Assembly (NCBI RefSeq): GCF_947495455.1
Contig: NZ_CANLZC010000003.1
Location: 61,372-125,371, forward strand
Reading direction: 5' to 3'
Length of the DNA stretch: 64,000 nt
Origin: an uncultured Shewanella sp.
GTDB taxonomy: Bacteria; Pseudomonadota; Gammaproteobacteria; Enterobacterales; Shewanellaceae
Made by a program: the position numbers and the translations under genes. How positions within the stretch are numbered: position 1 is the stretch's first letter; the number at the start of each line of letters is the position of its first letter. Below are positions 63,925-64,000 of this stretch, in pieces. The notes under the pieces were generated by a model. That model ran no database searches. It was not told the DNA's origin and was given only the letters and a program-made list of their open reading frames with translations.

Positions 63925-64000
63925 CTGAGGGATCCCCACTTTTCTGGCTCATAAACAATGAATACTGATTGTGAAGTGAGCCAAGTTATACAGCACATAA

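Overview
This window looks like chromosomal DNA from a marine gammaproteobacterium near Shewanella or the Vibrio/Moritella group. It is moderately AT-rich by eye. The pointers are a separate trpG in a trpE-G-D-CF-B-A operon behind a Trp-rich leader, a cyoABCDE oxidase operon, a tusDCB-tusE sulfur relay, a thermolabile-haemolysin-type lecithinase, a ydbH-ynbE-ydbL operon, a punR/punC pair and many secreted hydrolases. The genus cannot be fixed from sequence reading alone. No prophage, integron, CRISPR array or intact transposase was seen. Layout: 1-7.9 kb carries exported degradative proteins (a subtilisin-like protease cut by the left edge, an ExeM-type nuclease, a GH18 chitinase-like lipoprotein and a small exported unknown). 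8.6-13.3 kb is the cytochrome bo3 oxidase operon. 13.3-16.5 kb holds a repeat element touching the tusE stop codon, the tus genes, an RluE-like pseudouridine synthase and yccA. 16.7-19.0 kb is the divergent punR/punC pair. 19.1-19.3 kb has tRNA-Ser(UGA) and a decayed copy of its 3' half. 19.5-29.5 kb is mixed accessory DNA: a PHP-like exported protein, two TetR regulators, a nitroreductase, a HAD phosphatase, an AEC transporter, a beta-propeller-like exported protein, a macro-domain protein and a small NTF2-like protein behind a palindromic TetR operator. 29.6-38.1 kb is a probable catabolic cluster of six minus-strand genes (RidA, aldehyde dehydrogenase, atypical M19 dipeptidase-like protein, BCCT transporter, a 563-residue unknown, a DUF3726-like protein) opposite a LysR gene. 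I read it as uptake and breakdown of an undetermined betaine or imino compound. 38.2-51.9 kb holds the lecithinase, a DUF2919 membrane protein, ydbL-ynbE-ydbH with an internal repeat expansion, yeaD, an acyl-CoA dehydrogenase, an alpha/beta hydrolase, a PI-PLC-like protein with a rearranged C-type lectin region and an exported chorismate mutase. 51.9-58.97 kb is the trp operon with attenuator, leader peptide and promoter, all readable. 59-63.7 kb has an exported PPC-like/calcium-loop protein, a YHYH protein and an M32 carboxypeptidase. The most unusual signal is a family of structured repeats (48058-48326, 63662-63924 and, in part, 13363-13594). They share conserved loop boxes, but their paired stems differ in sequence from copy to copy while staying complementary.
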